In this document: positions 63,629 through 64,000 of the stretch, one piece after another
How the letters are laid out: each line of letters opens with the position of its first letter
How positions within the stretch are numbered: position 1 is the first letter of the stretch
Assembly (NCBI GenBank): GCA_030562195.1
Contig: CM060199.1
Coordinates: 25,502,338 to 25,566,337 of the forward strand
DNA length: 64,000 nt
Direction of reading: 5' to 3'
DNA from: Nipponacmea schrenckii
Taxonomy: Eukaryota; Mollusca; Gastropoda; Lottiidae
Notes under the pieces: generated by a model
What the model was told of the DNA's origin: nothing
Database searches by the model: none
Seen by the model: the letters and a program-made list of their open reading frames with translations, nothing else
Made by a program: the position numbers and the translations under genes

Positions 63629-64000
63629 CATCATCATCCCTATGATCCTTCAAGAACCATGAGAGACTTACATCACCACACCATGGACCGATTGGAGAAA
63701 TTGAAAACCTATGGGTTGGATAAAATAGAAGTCATGTGGGAATGTGAGTTTGATCGACAACGACAACAAAATAAGGAAATGGATGAATTCATCACTGGTT
63801 TGGAATTGAGAGGATGGCCGTGCCCTGATCCATTAATGCCCAGAGACGCATTCTTTGGTGGACGGACAAATGCCATACAACTGACGGCGGAACCCCAACA
63901 AGAAGGCGAAGAACTCCACTACGTCGATGTAGTATCACTTTATCCCTACGTCTGTAAATATGGTACCTTTCCCATCCAAGAACCTGATATCATCACACAG
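63629..64000 (+). CDS. PolB palm start (motif A), open to window end
   Basis: A 124-codon open frame without stop. It carries DKIEVMWECEFDRQRQQ, GRTNAIQLTAEP and LHYVDVVSLYPYVCKYG. DVVSLYP is polymerase motif A of family B (D-x2-SLYP), and the preceding W-C-F-D/N block is usual for protein-primed Polinton/adenovirus-like enzymes. The gene continues off the window; motifs B and C should be just beyond 64000. Confidence 0.9.

Noticed and set aside
1543..64000. One single huge viral element spanning the window
   Set aside because: The Polinton-type parts are separated by about 54 kb of unrelated LINE, gypsy, hAT and piggyBac sequences with mixed orientation, far beyond the usual 15-25 kb.

Overview
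The window reads as AT-rich animal nuclear DNA packed with mobile elements. Spliced exons, tRNA-derived SINEs, Penelope, BEL/Pao, Ty3/gypsy, piggyBac and Polinton/adintovirus-type genes together point to an invertebrate. A lophotrochozoan, probably a mollusc, is my best guess from repeat style only. Two runs of exactly 500 N (21397-21896, 40858-41357) are assembly gap placeholders. Almost every recognisable coding region is transposon- or virus-derived and most carry frameshifts or stops. Clear host genes are few: three in-phase exons of a BEN-domain gene (41897-43289) and weaker candidate exons at 22588-22799/23805-23874.

Layout. 178-1415: inverted/tandem non-coding repeat. 1500-3945: left Polinton/adintovirus-like fragment (packaging ATPase, two pX-like small proteins, broken integrase, small membrane protein, virion-type small protein), interrupted by LINE debris. 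3983-8250: pieces of jockey-like and L1/Tx1-like LINEs on the minus strand and a further LINE on the plus strand. 8261-11440: a degraded plus-strand LINE that ends in a GC-richer satellite (11433-13215). 14335-16780: Penelope element with GIY-YIG endonuclease. 17150-20735: nearly intact LINE with one stop codon. 22120-23508: two tRNA-type SINEs. 24790-28560: unusual DDE transposon whose ORF is flanked by a repeated 13-mer. 29630-37431: a complete Ty3/gypsy element with LTRs and AAAG target duplications, plus a PHD finger and an extra zinc-finger/coiled-coil ORF after integrase. 37845-38810: satellite. 38933-39526: LINE ORF1. 44070-47127: a second Penelope copy inside a hAT-like transposase remnant. 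49200-51180: SANT-like, BEL/Pao and piggyBac fragments. 51277-55303: spliced THAP/DDE transposase with an antisense YqaJ-type nuclease exon nested in its third intron. 55292-56560: piggyBac inserted at a TTAA. 56700-57850: possible divergent zinc-finger ORF and an intact BIR-domain (IAP-like) gene. 58590-60597: another DDE-like element remnant. 61249-64000: degraded Polinton-type protein-primed DNA polymerase B running off the window end.

No complete autonomous virus is present: the viral-type modules are broken and split between two ends about 54 kb apart, so they are probably two separate insertions. Family names rest on motif recognition by eye; no database search was run.
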